From Desulfobacula toluolica Tol2 (GTDB taxonomy: Bacteria > Desulfobacterota > Desulfobacteria > Desulfobacterales > Desulfobacteraceae): a DNA stretch of 64,000 bases. The stretch is from contig NC_018645.1 in assembly GCF_000307105.1 (NCBI RefSeq), positions 469,001 to 533,000 on the forward strand. The letters run 5' to 3'. Within the stretch, counting starts at the first letter, position 1; each line of letters starts with the position of its first letter. Shown one piece after another: positions 33,027-42,335 of this stretch. The notes beneath the pieces are model-generated. The model did not search any database and was not told where the DNA came from. It saw only the letters and a program-made list of their open reading frames with translations. The position numbers and the translations under genes were made by a program.

Positions 33027-35615
33027 ATGCTGATTAAAAATTTATTCAGATACTGGACTTACCAGGTGTTTTTTCCTGGAACCGTTTTAAGGGAAAAATA
33101 CGAAGCCTTTAAGACCTTACTGGAATATGATAAGGCTGCCCATGAATTTATGGCAACCCTGGAAGAGATCTATTATACCCCTAAAAAATGTGATTTCCAG
33201 GCGGTTGTAAAAAATTATGATCAGTTCAGCCATGCGGTTTCAGGAATGGTTGACGCGCTGTTAAGCATTTGCCCGTCACGCTATTGGAGTCTGAAAGACT
33301 ATTATAAGAAATTTGATTTTTATAACCGGTTTATGCTGGCTCCGCCGGAGTTTGAATTTTCTCCTCCTTTTACCATCTCCTTTGACAAGGCCGGATCATT
33401 TGGTGAAGCTGTTGCAGGCAACAAAGCTTTTTGCCTGTCCCAAATCAACCGGGATCTTCACCTGCCAACACCAAAAGGGTTCGTCATCACAACTCAAGCG
33501 TTTCATTATTTTATGGAAACCAATGACCTGCGCCATCCGATAAACGAACGACTGGCCTGCCTGGATATCAGTGATGCGTCTTCCCTGGAACGTATTTCCC
33601 GTGAAATTGAGGCCTTGATCTTGAATGCAGATGTGCCCGAAGATATTGTCATGGCAGTGACTGATGCCGTAACCGCCCTTGATTCTGGAAATGGGAGTGA
33701 TTTAAAGATGGCGCTTCGAAGCAGTGCTGTAAAAGAGGATGGCAAAGCCTCGTTTGCCGGTCAGTATCAGACCCTTTTGAATGTTGATAAAACAAAAATT
33801 TTAAACGGGTATAAACGTGTTATTGCAAGCAAGTATTCGGCTTCAGCGCTTTTTTACAGGATCAGTCAAGGCATCCTGGACGATGAAACCCCTATGGCGG
33901 TACTGGTGCTTGAAATGGTTGATTCAAAAGCAGCCGGTGTTTTGTATACCGTGGATATGGATGATTTGTTGTCTGAAAATTTGATGATCCATTCGGTTCA
34001 GGGGCAGGGCGGGAAGCTTGTGGAAGGGGAGGCAGTGCCGGATGTAATCACGGTATCGAAAAAAGATTTGGATCATATTGTCAGCATCACGCCTGCTGCC
34101 GGAGCGGGACAAATAATTTTTGATGCACAAATTCAACCCGGAAAGGAAGGTCAGTATCCAGCAGGCAAGCGTTTTTTTCTTGATAAAGCCACTGTTTTAA
34201 CCCTTGCCCGATGGGGGATGCTGCTGGAAACCCATTTTAATTGCCCTCAGGATATTGAATGGTGCCAGGACAACTCCGGCAAATTATTTGTCCTTCAGTC
34301 CAGGCCTTTGAACAGTCCTTTGAAAAGTTCCCTGAACAAGACTTTGACCAAGTCTTGCAAAACGGCAAAACCGTACCCGCCCATTGAAAATAAACTTCTT
34401 TGTTCCGGCGCAGAATCCGTCTGTCCTGGAATAGGGTGCGGCAAGGTTTACCGGCTGAATCAATTGTCAGGGTTAAGCCAGGTTCCGGCGGGGTCTGTCC
34501 TGGTTGTCGAACATGCCTCTCCTCAAATGGTTACAGCCATTCATAAGGTGGCTGCCATTATTATCGGCAGGGGAAGCCGTGCCAGCCATTTTTCATCCAT
34601 TGCCAGGGAGTTCGGTGTTCCGGCCATTGCCAATGTGACCCATGGGTTTCATGACCTTGTTCAGGGTCGCCGGGTAACTGTGGATGCGGACAGGGGAATG
34701 GTATACGATGGGGTCGCAGTTTCTTTGACGGAAAAGGCCGCCTTGTTGAAAACAGATTTTTTTACGGACAGCTCTTTTATGGCCAAGCTTCGTTATGTGA
34801 TTAATTTTTCAGCCAAGTTAAAACTCACAGATCCCGGTTCCAGGGATTTTGAGCCCGAAGGCTGCAGATCCCTTCATGACATTATCAGGTTTGCCCATGA
34901 AACAGCTGTCAAAGAGATGTTTTTGTCCGGCAATCGAAAAGGCAGCCGGAAAAAAGGGGCCAAAAAACTTATCTTTCCTGTCCCCATGCTTTTTTATGTT
35001 CTTGATGTGGGCCGTGGAATCAAACCGGATCAGAAAGACAAAAAAAACATACGGCCGGAAGATATTTCAAGCATTCCCATGCAGGCGGTATTAAAAGGGC
35101 TTTGTGATCCGGGCATCTGCTGGTCTGAAACCACTCATTTTGATTGGGAATCTTACGATAAAATTGTTATGGCCGGCGGCATTATCAGTGCTGATGATGC
35201 ACAGTTTGGCAGCTATGCTGTTGTGTCAAAAAAGTATTTGAATGTAAATTTCAGATTTGGATATCATTTTGTCATCTTAGATACCATGTGTTCGTCTTGT
35301 GAACAGGATAATTATATCCTTTTCAGATTTTCCGGCGGCGGAGGAACGTCTGCCGGAAGGAGCCTGCGGGCCGGTTTTATCAAGGGGGTTTTAACCCGGC
35401 TGGGATTTATGGTCGAGATCAAGTCAGATTTGATTGATGCCGAGTTCAAAAACGGATCATTGCCCACAATGAAAAAAACACTGGATACGGTTGGACGTCT
35501 CTTGGGTGCCACAAAACTCATGGATATGTATTTGAAGGAAAACATGGACATGACATGTTTGATAGACGAGTTTATGGCCGGCCGGTATGATTTCAGATCC
35601 GCCATTAATAAATAA
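33027..35615 (+). CDS. PEP-synthase/PPDK-like phosphotransferase lacking the PEP barrel
   Basis: 862 residues. About 110 N-terminal residues of unknown fold are followed by a PPDK N-terminal ATP-grasp region (GNKAFCLSQINRDLHLPTPK, then LRSSAVKEDGKASFAGQYQT, DIEWCQDNSGKLFVLQSRPL). Next is the swivelling phospho-histidine domain, with GRGSRASHFSSIAREFGVPA carrying the His. The C-terminal 260 residues do not look like the PEP/pyruvate TIM barrel. So it can probably self-phosphorylate with ATP and pass phosphate to an unknown acceptor, comparable in logic to rifampin phosphotransferase. Its stop is 23 bp before the phosphatase-fusion gene, a natural functional partner. Confidence 0.85.
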   Translation: MLIKNLFRYWTYQVFFPGTVLREKYEAFKTLLEYDKAAHEFMATLEEIYYTPKKCDFQAVVKNYDQFSHAVSGMVDALLSICPSRYWSLKDYYKKFDFYNRFMLAPPEFEFSPPFTISFDKAGSFGEAVAGNKAFCLSQINRDLHLPTPKGFVITTQAFHYFMETNDLRHPINERLACLDISDASSLERISREIEALILNADVPEDIVMAVTDAVTALDSGNGSDLKMALRSSAVKEDGKASFAGQYQTLLNVDKTKILNGYKRVIASKYSASALFYRISQGILDDETPMAVLVLEMVDSKAAGVLYTVDMDDLLSENLMIHSVQGQGGKLVEGEAVPDVITVSKKDLDHIVSITPAAGAGQIIFDAQIQPGKEGQYPAGKRFFLDKATVLTLARWGMLLETHFNCPQDIEWCQDNSGKLFVLQSRPLNSPLKSSLNKTLTKSCKTAKPYPPIENKLLCSGAESVCPGIGCGKVYRLNQLSGLSQVPAGSVLVVEHASPQMVTAIHKVAAIIIGRGSRASHFSSIAREFGVPAIANVTHGFHDLVQGRRVTVDADRGMVYDGVAVSLTEKAALLKTDFFTDSSFMAKLRYVINFSAKLKLTDPGSRDFEPEGCRSLHDIIRFAHETAVKEMFLSGNRKGSRKKGAKKLIFPVPMLFYVLDVGRGIKPDQKDKKNIRPEDISSIPMQAVLKGLCDPGICWSETTHFDWESYDKIVMAGGIISADDAQFGSYAVVSKKYLNVNFRFGYHFVILDTMCSSCEQDNYILFRFSGGGGTSAGRSLRAGFIKGVLTRLGFMVEIKSDLIDAEFKNGSLPTMKKTLDTVGRLLGATKLMDMYLKENMDMTCLIDEFMAGRYDFRSAINK

Positions 35616-35638
35616 TGATACAATTGAAAGGAGGCTCA

Positions 35639-36646
35639 ATGTCAGCATATCCATTAACATGGATCACAGACAGCCTTGCCGTGGGATATGCCCCCATGTC
35701 CTATGCCCAGCTGGATGCCATAAAAGCTGCTGGAATCAATGCCATTGTAAACCTTTGTGCTGAATTCAGCGACCTGCATGACATTGAAACCGCTTCAGGC
35801 TTTGAGGTTTATTATCTTCCTGTCTGGGATGAGGATGTCCCCAAAATGGAAGACATGGAAAAGGCACTTGCCTGGCTTGATGAAGCCATCTATCTGGGAA
35901 AAAAAGTGCTGGTGCATTGTCGGCACGGTATCGGCAGAACCGGAACTTTTGTCACCTCCTACATGATTCGAAGAGGCATAGGGCTGAAGGCTGCTGCAAA
36001 AAAATTAAAGTCCTCCAGTGCAACTCCCTCCAATTACGGCCAGTGGAAATTGTTAAAGAGGTATGGTAAAGCTTCGGGTATACTGACAATCCGGGAGCCT
36101 TCCCTGGAGTTTAAAAACAGGGTTGACCTGACTCTTTTCTTTTCCGAGTATGAATCCTTGATCAAAAAAATTGATGCAGAAGTTGATACGCAATCCAGGG
36201 CGAATCATCCTAAATGCGGCAGAGGAGATCAAAGCTGCTGTGTTAAAGCCTTTGATCTTCAATTTGTTGAAGTGGTTTATCTTCACTCCAAAATAAACAG
36301 ACAGTTTGCATCTGCTCAAAGAGAGAGGCTCATCAAAAAGGCGGTTGCTGCAGCAAAAAAAGAGGGTGCCCTATGTCCTCTCAATGATGGTTTGGGATGT
36401 GAAATTTATGAGATAAGACCGGCACGATGCCGGATTTACAAGGCACTTGAATTTTCAGCAGACAAGCAAGAGATTCGGGAGATGCTGTTTGAACTCTCCC
36501 AATCCTTATTTCTGGCCTTTTCCGGCAAGTTTTTGCCAAACGCCGACTTTACCTTTTCCTTGGCAGACACGGTTTCGGGAAAATTTGTTCAAACCTATTT
36601 TCATTATATGGCCGGCATTGAAAAAAAATCTCATGAAGTGTCATGA
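35639..36646 (+). CDS. Dual-specificity phosphatase fused to YkgJ-type cysteine-cluster domain
   Basis: 335 residues from the ATG at 35639, with AAAGGAGG in front. Residues 1-145 form a cysteine phosphatase with the P-loop HCRHGIGRTG at 93-102 and the general-acid region PVWDEDVP. Residues about 185-300 carry a YkgJ-like zinc/iron-binding cluster: KCGRGDQSCC, then ALCPLNDGLGCEIYEIRPARCR. This fusion is uncommon. YkgJ domains are found near phosphoryl-transfer and assembly genes, though their chemistry is unclear. It probably reverses or regulates phosphorylation by the adjacent phosphotransferase. Confidence 0.88.
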   Translation: MSAYPLTWITDSLAVGYAPMSYAQLDAIKAAGINAIVNLCAEFSDLHDIETASGFEVYYLPVWDEDVPKMEDMEKALAWLDEAIYLGKKVLVHCRHGIGRTGTFVTSYMIRRGIGLKAAAKKLKSSSATPSNYGQWKLLKRYGKASGILTIREPSLEFKNRVDLTLFFSEYESLIKKIDAEVDTQSRANHPKCGRGDQSCCVKAFDLQFVEVVYLHSKINRQFASAQRERLIKKAVAAAKKEGALCPLNDGLGCEIYEIRPARCRIYKALEFSADKQEIREMLFELSQSLFLAFSGKFLPNADFTFSLADTVSGKFVQTYFHYMAGIEKKSHEVS

Positions 36647-36664
36647 AGCCTTGTAATGCTTCAT
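36643..36664. terminator. Short bidirectional hairpin between convergent genes
   Basis: ATGAAGC and GCTTCAT pair around an 8-base loop, exactly between the stops of the convergent phosphatase-fusion and receiver genes. It has seven base pairs and a weak T-run. Confidence 0.3.
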
Positions 36665-37023
36665 AAAACTTTAAGAACCTCTTCCACCTTGTCTTCCAGT
36701 TCATCCTTGTCAATGGGTTTTACGCAGTATTCGCTTGCACCCAGTTTTAAACATTGCCTGGCTGTCTCAATGGTGGGATAGCCTGTCAGCATGATCACCT
36801 GGATGGACGGTGACCGTTTTTTCAATTCCTCCAGCACCTCAACGCCGCTCATTTTTTTTAACTTGATATCCAGGATGGCCAGATCAACCGGATTTGTTTC
36901 CACAAAGGCAATGGCATCTTCTTCTTCCGTAAAAGCAAATACGGTATGTCCTTTTCTTTCAAGAATTCGTTTGATCAGGTTGGCTGCATCCAGTACATCA
37001 TCCAATGCGAGAATATTCGCCAT
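36661..37023 (-). CDS. Stand-alone response-regulator receiver
   Basis: 120 residues, a single CheY-like domain: LDDVLDA acidic pocket, phosphorylation site in DLAILDIKLKKMSG, and KPIDKDELEDKVEEV. There is no output domain. Start ATG lies within the 3' end of the histidine kinase gene, with AAGGAGAG in front, so kinase and receiver are coupled. It may act by protein contact or as part of a phosphorelay. Confidence 0.93.
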   Translation of the reverse strand: MANILALDDVLDAANLIKRILERKGHTVFAFTEEEDAIAFVETNPVDLAILDIKLKKMSGVEVLEELKKRSPSIQVIMLTGYPTIETARQCLKLGASEYCVKPIDKDELEDKVEEVLKVL

Positions 37024-39034
37024 TCAACTCTCCTTTTTTTCGATTTAAGCCGGAGGGCAATACCACAATAAATTGACTTCCTCTGTCGTTTTTTTCGCCT
37101 GATAATGGAGGAGAAAAAACATTTATGGTTCCGTTATGCTCTTTTATAATCCCGAATGTCACTGACAAGCCCAGGCCGGTTCCCTGGTCCGGGCCTTTGG
37201 TAGTGTAAAAGGGTTCAAATATTTTTTTTATATTTTCTTTTGCAATCCCATGGCCTGTATCTGATATGGATATTGTGATTTCGTTTTGTGTCTCCCCGGC
37301 TCCTGTGTCAACACAGATGCTGCCGTCTTGTTGGATGGCATCAAATGCATTGTTCAACAGGTTGATAAAGACCTGTTTGATCTTTTCCTTATCGCCTCTC
37401 ATCAGTAAAGGGGTTTTATGATATTTGCGCATTACCGTCACATGACTCAAGGAAAATGTATGTTCAGCCACTCCTAAAACTTCTTCCATGGCCTCATTTA
37501 TATCAAATTCACTGATAATGCTTTCACTGGACCGGGAAAAATTCAACAGATCCGCAACAATTTTGGAACAGATTCTGGTTTGCTTGACAATGGTTTTTAC
37601 ATCTTCATGAATTTGTCCTTTTTGCTCAATATCTTCCAGCAGCAGTTGGGCATATCCGAGGATAATGCCAAGTGGGGTGTTGATCTCATGGGCAACCCCT
37701 GCGGCCAGACGCCCGACAGATTCCATTTTCTGGGCATGGGTGAGCTGTTCCTGGACAGCCTTGAGCTGGGTGATATCCCTGCCACTGCAAACAAGCCCTT
37801 TTACCCGGTCTGTTGATTCCCGGACAGGGATTTTTACAACATGCAGCCACCTGGACCCGTTTTGGCCGGACAGCCTGTTCTCCTTGGTAAGGGGAAGGCC
37901 TGTTTCAAGCATGAGTTGATCCTCTTTTTCGTACAGTTTTGCCAGTTTGCCTGCAAACAGATCATTGTTTTGTTTGCCGATAATTTCGTTTTTATTTTTG
38001 TTTAGTATTTCACAAAAAGCCTTGTTGACGGATATATACATGCCCTTATGATCCTGCAGGGAGATGAAATCCGGTATGGCATCTAAAATTGTCTGGAGCA
38101 GGGCTTTTTGTTCGTTTAAAATGCTTTCAGCGCTCTTCAGGTCGGATAGGTTTCCTTTCAAGGATAATGTCATGGCATCAAAGCTTTCAGCCAGGCTTTG
38201 AATTTCATCTCCTGAACAGTTTTTATGGACTGTGCATTGCAGGCAGGAATCTATTTTTTTTGCAAATTCACCTTCAACGCATGTGGGACAAAGAGTTCCT
38301 GCCAGATACCAGCACCTGTGGTGATAATTTTTGTATGCCGGGCAGTCTTTTTTGAGGCATTGCATAATGTCCCAGCAATTTTTTTTCAGCATGGGGGCGG
38401 TTCTCACATCCAGGTTCCCCCGCAATGCCTGTTCTGAAGAGTTGTGAAGTTTTTTAATGCTTTTTGTCACGGGATTGAGCAGCAGAGTTCCGACAATAGC
38501 GGCAGCCAGTATGGTTGCGATAATGGTGACAACAGCGGAAATCATGATTTTGTTCACCGCTTTTTGAATTCGTGTCTGGAAAAGCCCTACTCTTAATGTT
38601 CCCAGCCGATTTGCATTGATGGCCACAGGCACGGCATAATCATAAATCAATTGATCACCTGTATCCAGCAGCTTCAAAGATTCCTTCTGGTGGTCCAAAA
38701 CCGTGTTTGCCGTCTTGAGTGCTATGGGGAATCCCTTTTTGAATGTGTGGATGAGCGCATTTCCTTTTTTGTCCAAAACAAAGGTGTAAAAAATATCATC
38801 GCTCAATTGTACTGTCTCATCCACCAGAACTTTCATTTGCAAAAAATCCATTGCCAGCATGGGTTCGACCATACGGGCGGAAAGGTTTGTGCCTATGGAA
38901 CTTCCGCGGGTTTTTATCTCTTCTGTCAAAGCGTCTTTCATGACCTGGCTGACCCAGAAGAAAAGCACAAGGCCCTGGATCAGGAGTAAAGCAAAAAGGC
39001 CCAGATATATTTTGCCGCGAAATCCCGGTTTCAT
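36998..39034 (-). CDS. Membrane histidine kinase with HAMP, two-CW and PAS domains
   Basis: 678 residues. Helix 1 is at about 8-27 and helix 2 near 165-190, around a periplasmic sensor. A HAMP segment follows. Then comes a cysteine-rich two-CW insertion (NCWDIMQCLKKDCPAY, CWYLAGTLCPTC, CLQCTVHKNC), a PAS domain, the H-box AHEINTPLGIILGYAQLL, and an HATPase with GTGLGLSVTFG. The two-CW cysteines may bind a metal or sense redox state. It is encoded between a PhnD-like lipoprotein and a receiver, so the lipoprotein could present its ligand to the periplasmic domain. Confidence 0.93.
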   Translation of the reverse strand: MKPGFRGKIYLGLFALLLIQGLVLFFWVSQVMKDALTEEIKTRGSSIGTNLSARMVEPMLAMDFLQMKVLVDETVQLSDDIFYTFVLDKKGNALIHTFKKGFPIALKTANTVLDHQKESLKLLDTGDQLIYDYAVPVAINANRLGTLRVGLFQTRIQKAVNKIMISAVVTIIATILAAAIVGTLLLNPVTKSIKKLHNSSEQALRGNLDVRTAPMLKKNCWDIMQCLKKDCPAYKNYHHRCWYLAGTLCPTCVEGEFAKKIDSCLQCTVHKNCSGDEIQSLAESFDAMTLSLKGNLSDLKSAESILNEQKALLQTILDAIPDFISLQDHKGMYISVNKAFCEILNKNKNEIIGKQNNDLFAGKLAKLYEKEDQLMLETGLPLTKENRLSGQNGSRWLHVVKIPVRESTDRVKGLVCSGRDITQLKAVQEQLTHAQKMESVGRLAAGVAHEINTPLGIILGYAQLLLEDIEQKGQIHEDVKTIVKQTRICSKIVADLLNFSRSSESIISEFDINEAMEEVLGVAEHTFSLSHVTVMRKYHKTPLLMRGDKEKIKQVFINLLNNAFDAIQQDGSICVDTGAGETQNEITISISDTGHGIAKENIKKIFEPFYTTKGPDQGTGLGLSVTFGIIKEHNGTINVFSPPLSGEKNDRGSQFIVVLPSGLNRKKGELNGEYSRIG

Positions 39035-39050
39035 TTATCCTGTCATTTCC

Positions 39051-39977
39051 TTATTCCTCAAGGTTTATGCCCACCCGGTCAGCCAATTGCCGTACAGAGT
39101 TGAAATCAGAATCAATCGAGCCCATCACCCGAATAAAATTGGCTGCTTCCAATATATCACGATGTGTTTTGTGGTTGAAATCCAGTTTTTCAAGGGCTTG
39201 TTTTAACTTTTGCACGATTTGTTTGTCCAGGTCTTTTCGTGCGGCATAAACCCAGCCCGGATAGGGTTTTGTCACTGAAATAATCCGTATTTGATTGATA
39301 TCAATTTTATCGGACATCACATCCAGAGAGCCTTGCCGAATGGTTCCCATATCATATTTGCCCGCATAAACCGAAAGAATGACCTTTTCTTGTTTTCCTC
39401 CGGGGCCTGGCGCAAAAGCAATCTCTTTAAAATCTGTTTTCCGGATGCCATGATCAATGAAATGACCCAGGGGATACAAATACCCTCCTGCTGATGTTGA
39501 ATCAACGGCAATCCAGCGTTTTTGGCGGCAATCTGCCAGGTTCTGGATGGCGGTATTATCTTTTCTGCAAATAATCTGACCTCTGAATTTATCTTTTCCC
39601 GCCGGCTCTACAATGCGTGCAAAAGCCCTTGCTCCATATCGATGGGCAATTTTTACATAAATAAACGGATTGGAATATGAGATGTCAATTTTTTTCTGGC
39701 CCACCATTTTCATGTGTTCGTCAAATGTGTCCGGAAAAATTTGTCGGATATTTAATTTGGTTTCTTTTTGTAAATACTGAACCAGAGAATGGTGGCGCAT
39801 ATAGGATTCTGTATGGGAATACTGGGGAAGATAGGCATAGGTGACAACACCGGGTTCTTCCTGGAGTGTCACCTGTTCTGTTATCGTTAAATCAACTGTA
39901 ACCGCAGACTCATTCTCTCTACAGCCTGAGAATAATAAAAAGAAAAGAAATACGCCCCATACATATTTCACAAACAT
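39051..39977 (-). CDS. PhnD-like periplasmic substrate-binding lipoprotein
   Basis: 308 residues. Signal peptide with lipobox LFSGCRE. The mature protein shows the PhnD/phosphate-phosphonate-binding pattern: YLPQYSHTESYMRHHSLVQY, then DISYSNPFIYVKIAHRYGA, the AVDSTSAGGYLYPLGHF block and YPGWVYAARKDLDKQIVQ. There is no ABC permease or ATPase nearby. As the first gene before a histidine kinase and receiver it probably works as a sensor input rather than for uptake. The ligand could be phosphonate, phosphite or another oxyanion. Confidence 0.9.
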   Translation of the reverse strand: MFVKYVWGVFLFFLLFSGCRENESAVTVDLTITEQVTLQEEPGVVTYAYLPQYSHTESYMRHHSLVQYLQKETKLNIRQIFPDTFDEHMKMVGQKKIDISYSNPFIYVKIAHRYGARAFARIVEPAGKDKFRGQIICRKDNTAIQNLADCRQKRWIAVDSTSAGGYLYPLGHFIDHGIRKTDFKEIAFAPGPGGKQEKVILSVYAGKYDMGTIRQGSLDVMSDKIDINQIRIISVTKPYPGWVYAARKDLDKQIVQKLKQALEKLDFNHKTHRDILEAANFIRVMGSIDSDFNSVRQLADRVGINLEE

Positions 39978-40111
39978 AACTCCTTTGTGATTGTTCTTTA
40001 CCCTTATGATGAATCAAGCATACCATAAGGATAATGGTTTGACTAAAATTAAATCAGCTAAACCGGTAATATAAGCATATTGCTAAAGGTATAGTGCTAT
40101 GGTGGCGCATG

Positions 40112-40876
40112 TTATAACAGAATAGATAACTTTTTGCTGATGCGGTCAGCAGCGGTTTTGGTTTGTTCGATAATGATCTGTATCTTTTTGTCTGACATGG
40201 ATGCTTTGAATCCAACAACCCAGATCGCAGGGGTATAAGCACCACACCTTTTAATAGGGGCTGCCGCCGCCCTGACGCCTAAAATATATTCTTCGTCATC
40301 AGTTGCAAAGCCGTTGTCTCGAACTTTTTCCAATTCTTTTGTATACTGATTTTTATCCATAATAGTATTAGGCGTGAATTTGACCAATGGATTTGAATCC
40401 AGGTATTTTTTTAAATCCTTTGGTTCCATCAAAGATAAAAAGGTTTTCCCGATGGCCCCGGCTACCAGTGGAAGGGATGTTCCAATAGGAGAGGATATTT
40501 TAAGATCTTTTCTGGATTCAACAATATCGATGATCGTTGCGCTGTCACCATTTCTGACCCCCAGGAAAACAGACTCCTGGCACTGCTCCATCAGTTCCTC
40601 CATGATGGGTTTGGCAATATTTTTAAAATCAATTCTTTCATAGGCTGCTTTTCCAAGTTCCATGAGCGTAATGCCGATGGTGTATCGTTTGGAAATGGAA
40701 TCACGGATGATGGCTCCCTGATCCTCTAAAGCAGCGGTAATGCCGTGAACCGTGCTTTTGCTTATGTCCAGACGGTTTGAAATTTCACTGATCCTTAATC
40801 CTTGAGAGCTTTTTGAGATGGCATCCAGAATAATAAAGGCCTTTTTAACAATTGGTGCTTGATATTTTTTTGTCAT
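40112..40876 (-). CDS. IclR-family transcriptional regulator, copy 1
   Basis: 254 residues. N-terminal winged HTH (LRISEISNRLDISKSTVHGI) and the IclR effector domain (FLGVRNGDSATIIDIVESR, LPLVAGAIGKTFLSL, GVRAAAAPI). It is about three-quarters identical by eye to copy 2 with no gaps, so the pair arose by duplication. A 17-bp spaced promoter (TTGTCA/TATATA) lies upstream, and an 18-bp operator-like motif overlaps the start. Related IclR proteins control aromatic, acid or aldehyde metabolism; the neighbouring AOR genes are the likely targets. Confidence 0.92.
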   Translation of the reverse strand: MTKKYQAPIVKKAFIILDAISKSSQGLRISEISNRLDISKSTVHGITAALEDQGAIIRDSISKRYTIGITLMELGKAAYERIDFKNIAKPIMEELMEQCQESVFLGVRNGDSATIIDIVESRKDLKISSPIGTSLPLVAGAIGKTFLSLMEPKDLKKYLDSNPLVKFTPNTIMDKNQYTKELEKVRDNGFATDDEEYILGVRAAAAPIKRCGAYTPAIWVVGFKASMSDKKIQIIIEQTKTAADRISKKLSILL

Positions 40877-40930
40877 TGTTCGCCATAATGAATTTTTATT
40901 TTATATAAACAGTTAAAATCAGCTTGACAA
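40876..40930 (-). promoter_or_regulatory. Promoter and IclR-type operator of IclR copy 1
   Basis: On the minus strand, TTGTCA (40930-40925), a 17-bp spacer and TATATA (40907-40902) form a good sigma70 promoter. The motif TTGTTCGCCATAATGAAT at 40876-40893 (plus strand) lies between it and the ATG, suited to autorepression. Confidence 0.55.
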
Positions 40931-41421
40931 TCGTATAATATTATTAACGGTACCCGTGGTCATTATTATGAATTTTAAAAAAAAGCAATAATTAATTATG
41001 AACACAAAAAATACAAAAGGGGCTATTGCCAAGATAGTCTGGGGAGATAACAAGGCTTTGAAGGGAAAAATCCCCATAGGATTCGGCTAAATGTTTAATT
41101 GCACCCAGTAATTGTCAATGCCATACGGATGCTGAAATAAATGCTTGCTGGAAGCTTATGATAGAGTTCAAAGGCTTTTGGGTGATGACTGATTTCGCAA
41201 AAAACAGTAAATAAATGTTCCCTTTTAGGGGGGGGGGCTGAGGCCATCGGCTCTGCGGTTGGAGTATCACTTGCTCTGACAAGAAAAAACGAGAAAAAAA
41301 TCAAAAACAGGTGGTTGACCGTGTGCGAGATTATCTTTTTCGTGAGGCAAAAGTGTGATTGAATGACGTAACAGCTATGAACCCTGGCTATGGTATTTTT
41401 GATGGCATCGGGGGTCCTGAA
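40931..41421. other. Intergenic region between IclR copies with possible decayed gene
   Basis: No supported gene. A 30-codon frame starts at 40998 (plus). Around 41235-41350, two frames give protein-like pieces (AIGSAVGVSLALTRKNEKK and VVDRVRDYLFREAKV) joined by a frameshift, suggesting a dead gene tail whose family I could not name. Confidence 0.35.
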
Positions 41422-42186
41422 TCAGAACTCGAGGGCCAGCTTTTTGCTGATTTTTTCAGCTGCAAACTGTGTCTGCTCGATAATGGCGGGCATCTTTTTA
41501 TCCGACATGGATGCTTTGAAACCGACAACCCAGAGGGCAGGAATGTGGGCGCCGTATTTTTTGATGGGGACGGCAACGGCACGGACACCGGATAGATATT
41601 CTTCATCATCCTTGGCAATGCATGACTGTCTGACCTTTTCAAGTTCTTTGACATACAGGTCGGAATCAATAATAGTGTTGGCGGTGAATTTTACCAGGGG
41701 GTTGGCATGCATATACTTTTCAAGATCATGGGGTTCCATCTGGGATAAGAACAGTTTGCCCACGGCACCGGCCATTAACGGCAGGGTAGTGCCGATGGGA
41801 GAACTGATTTTAAAATCCCTCCTGGATTCAACAATGTCGATCACAGTGACTTGCTCGCCGTTTCGGACGCCTAAAAAAACCGATTCCTTGCACAGCTCCA
41901 TCAGATCTTCCATGACCGGGCGTGCAATGTTTTTAAAATCGATCCGTTCATAGGCGGCTTTGCCCAGCGTCATAAGGGTAAGACCAATGGTGTATCTTTT
42001 GGATACCGAGTCCCGCACGACGGCACCCATATCTTCCAGGGCGGCCGTAATGCCGTGAACCGTACTTTTGCTGATGTCAAGACTTGAGGAAATCTCACTG
42101 ATTCGAAGTCCATGGGTGTTTTTAGATATGGCATCCAGGATGATAAATGCCTTTTTAACAATTGGGGCCTGATATTTTTTTGCCAT
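41422..42186 (-). CDS. IclR-family transcriptional regulator, copy 2
   Basis: 254 residues with the same layout as copy 1: HTH LRISEISSSLDISKSTVHGI and an effector domain with FLGVRNGEQVTVIDIVESR and LPLMAGAVGKLFLSQ. It lies just downstream of the terminator of the AOR operon on the same strand, and its start also overlaps the 18-bp motif. Differences are mostly in effector-domain surfaces, so the two proteins may sense different molecules or form mixed tetramers. Confidence 0.92.
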   Translation of the reverse strand: MAKKYQAPIVKKAFIILDAISKNTHGLRISEISSSLDISKSTVHGITAALEDMGAVVRDSVSKRYTIGLTLMTLGKAAYERIDFKNIARPVMEDLMELCKESVFLGVRNGEQVTVIDIVESRRDFKISSPIGTTLPLMAGAVGKLFLSQMEPHDLEKYMHANPLVKFTANTIIDSDLYVKELEKVRQSCIAKDDEEYLSGVRAVAVPIKKYGAHIPALWVVGFKASMSDKKMPAIIEQTQFAAEKISKKLALEF

Positions 42187-42203
42187 CGTTCACCATAATA
42201 ACT
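42186..42203 (-). promoter_or_regulatory. Operator-like motif at IclR copy 2
   Basis: TCGTTCACCATAATAACT, 15 of 18 bases identical to the 45163 copy, overlapping the first base of the start codon. It may be conserved simply through gene duplication, but copies near 45.1-45.3 kb lie outside the duplicated genes. Confidence 0.45.
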
Positions 42204-42228
42204 TGTCTAAATGATACCGAAATATAAA

Positions 42229-42261
42229 GGCCCCATTAAATTAAATCAACATAATGGGGCC
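42229..42261 (-). terminator. Terminator of the AOR operon
   Basis: GGCCCCATT and AATGGGGCC form a perfect nine-pair stem with a 15-base loop. On the minus strand TTTATATTT follows. It is 75 bp past the stop of the ferredoxin gene. Confidence 0.65.
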
Positions 42262-42335
42262 TTGTGTTTTTCAACCGCTCTCAAAAAATCTGATTAGGAT
42301 CGTTACAAAAAATCAAGTTGTTTTTGAGTCGGTCC

